Below are positions 5,691 through 5,706 of a stretch of DNA of 5,706 nucleotides, piece after piece. The first letter of the stretch is position 1. Every line of letters starts with the position of its first letter. Source of the stretch: Candidatus Peribacteria bacterium (GTDB lineage Bacteria; Patescibacteriota; Gracilibacteria; Peribacterales; Peribacteraceae); the NCBI GenBank assembly GCA_012515645.1, contig JAAYXY010000062.1:1-5706 (forward strand), in the 5' to 3' direction. The notes beneath the pieces were generated by a model, which had not been told where the DNA came from, made no database searches, and saw only the letters and a program-made list of their open reading frames with translations. The translations under genes and the position numbers were made by a program.

Positions 5691-5706
5691 GCGCATGGGC
5701 ACCTCC

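Noticed and set aside
5331..5706. Minus-strand ORF opposite trxA, preceded by GGAGG at 5702-5706 (minus sense)
   Set aside because: The + strand encodes an unmistakable thioredoxin with CGPC and cis-Pro. The antisense product has no recognisable features, so the GGAGG is most likely fortuitous.
5695..5706. ATG at 5695 as the start of a next gene
   Set aside because: Only four codons remain before the window ends and there is no Shine-Dalgarno in front of it, so nothing can be supported.

Overview
The window reads as a compact bacterial chromosome segment with short intergenic gaps, about 50-55% GC by eye, and the standard genetic code (Trp is TGG, and no internal TGA is needed in any gene). 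It carries five confident genes. They encode a glycosyltransferase-metallophosphoesterase fusion, a secreted coiled-coil M23 peptidase, RuvA, a short-form glucose-6-phosphate isomerase and a thioredoxin. Several features recall candidate-phylum (Patescibacteria/CPR, for example Peribacteria-like) genomes: scarce Shine-Dalgarno sequences, promoters placed almost on top of start codons, unusual gene neighbourhoods and a two-domain enzyme fusion. This taxonomic guess is tentative because no marker such as rRNA lies in the window.

Layout. Bases 1-1979 (+) hold the GT4/metallophosphoesterase fusion. Its frame is open to the left edge, so the N-terminal Rossmann half of the glycosyltransferase probably lies outside the window. 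A perfect GC-rich hairpin followed by TTTT sits inside this frame at 86-109 and is the main puzzle of the left end. Bases 1963-3252 (-) hold the M23 peptidase, convergent with gene 1 and overlapping it by 17 bp. Both stop codons lie in the two arms of one perfect inverted repeat (1962-1980). Bases 3253-3385 are a divergent intergenic region with a good sigma70-type promoter for the peptidase (TTGCTA-17-TATAAT) and an extended -10 motif for ruvA. Both predict very short mRNA leaders.

Bases 3386-5258 (+) are ruvA followed 4 bp later by pgi, probably one transcript. Bases 5373-5690 (+) are trxA. Between pgi and trxA lies a 114-bp gap with the best Shine-Dalgarno in the window (AGGAG), placed in front of a 54-codon ORF that runs out of frame into trxA. 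The last 16 bases hold no gene that can be called.

How the genes relate. The fusion enzyme and the M23 peptidase are both likely envelope-related (glycoconjugate or lipid head-group chemistry, and peptidoglycan remodelling). RuvA (Holliday-junction recognition), Pgi (glycolysis) and TrxA (thiol redox) are housekeeping genes placed together without an obvious shared pathway. I see no CRISPR array, defence system, transposase, tRNA or rRNA. The most notable items are the enzyme fusion, the intragenic terminator-like hairpin, the shared stop-codon palindrome, the near-leaderless promoters and the small ORF before trxA.
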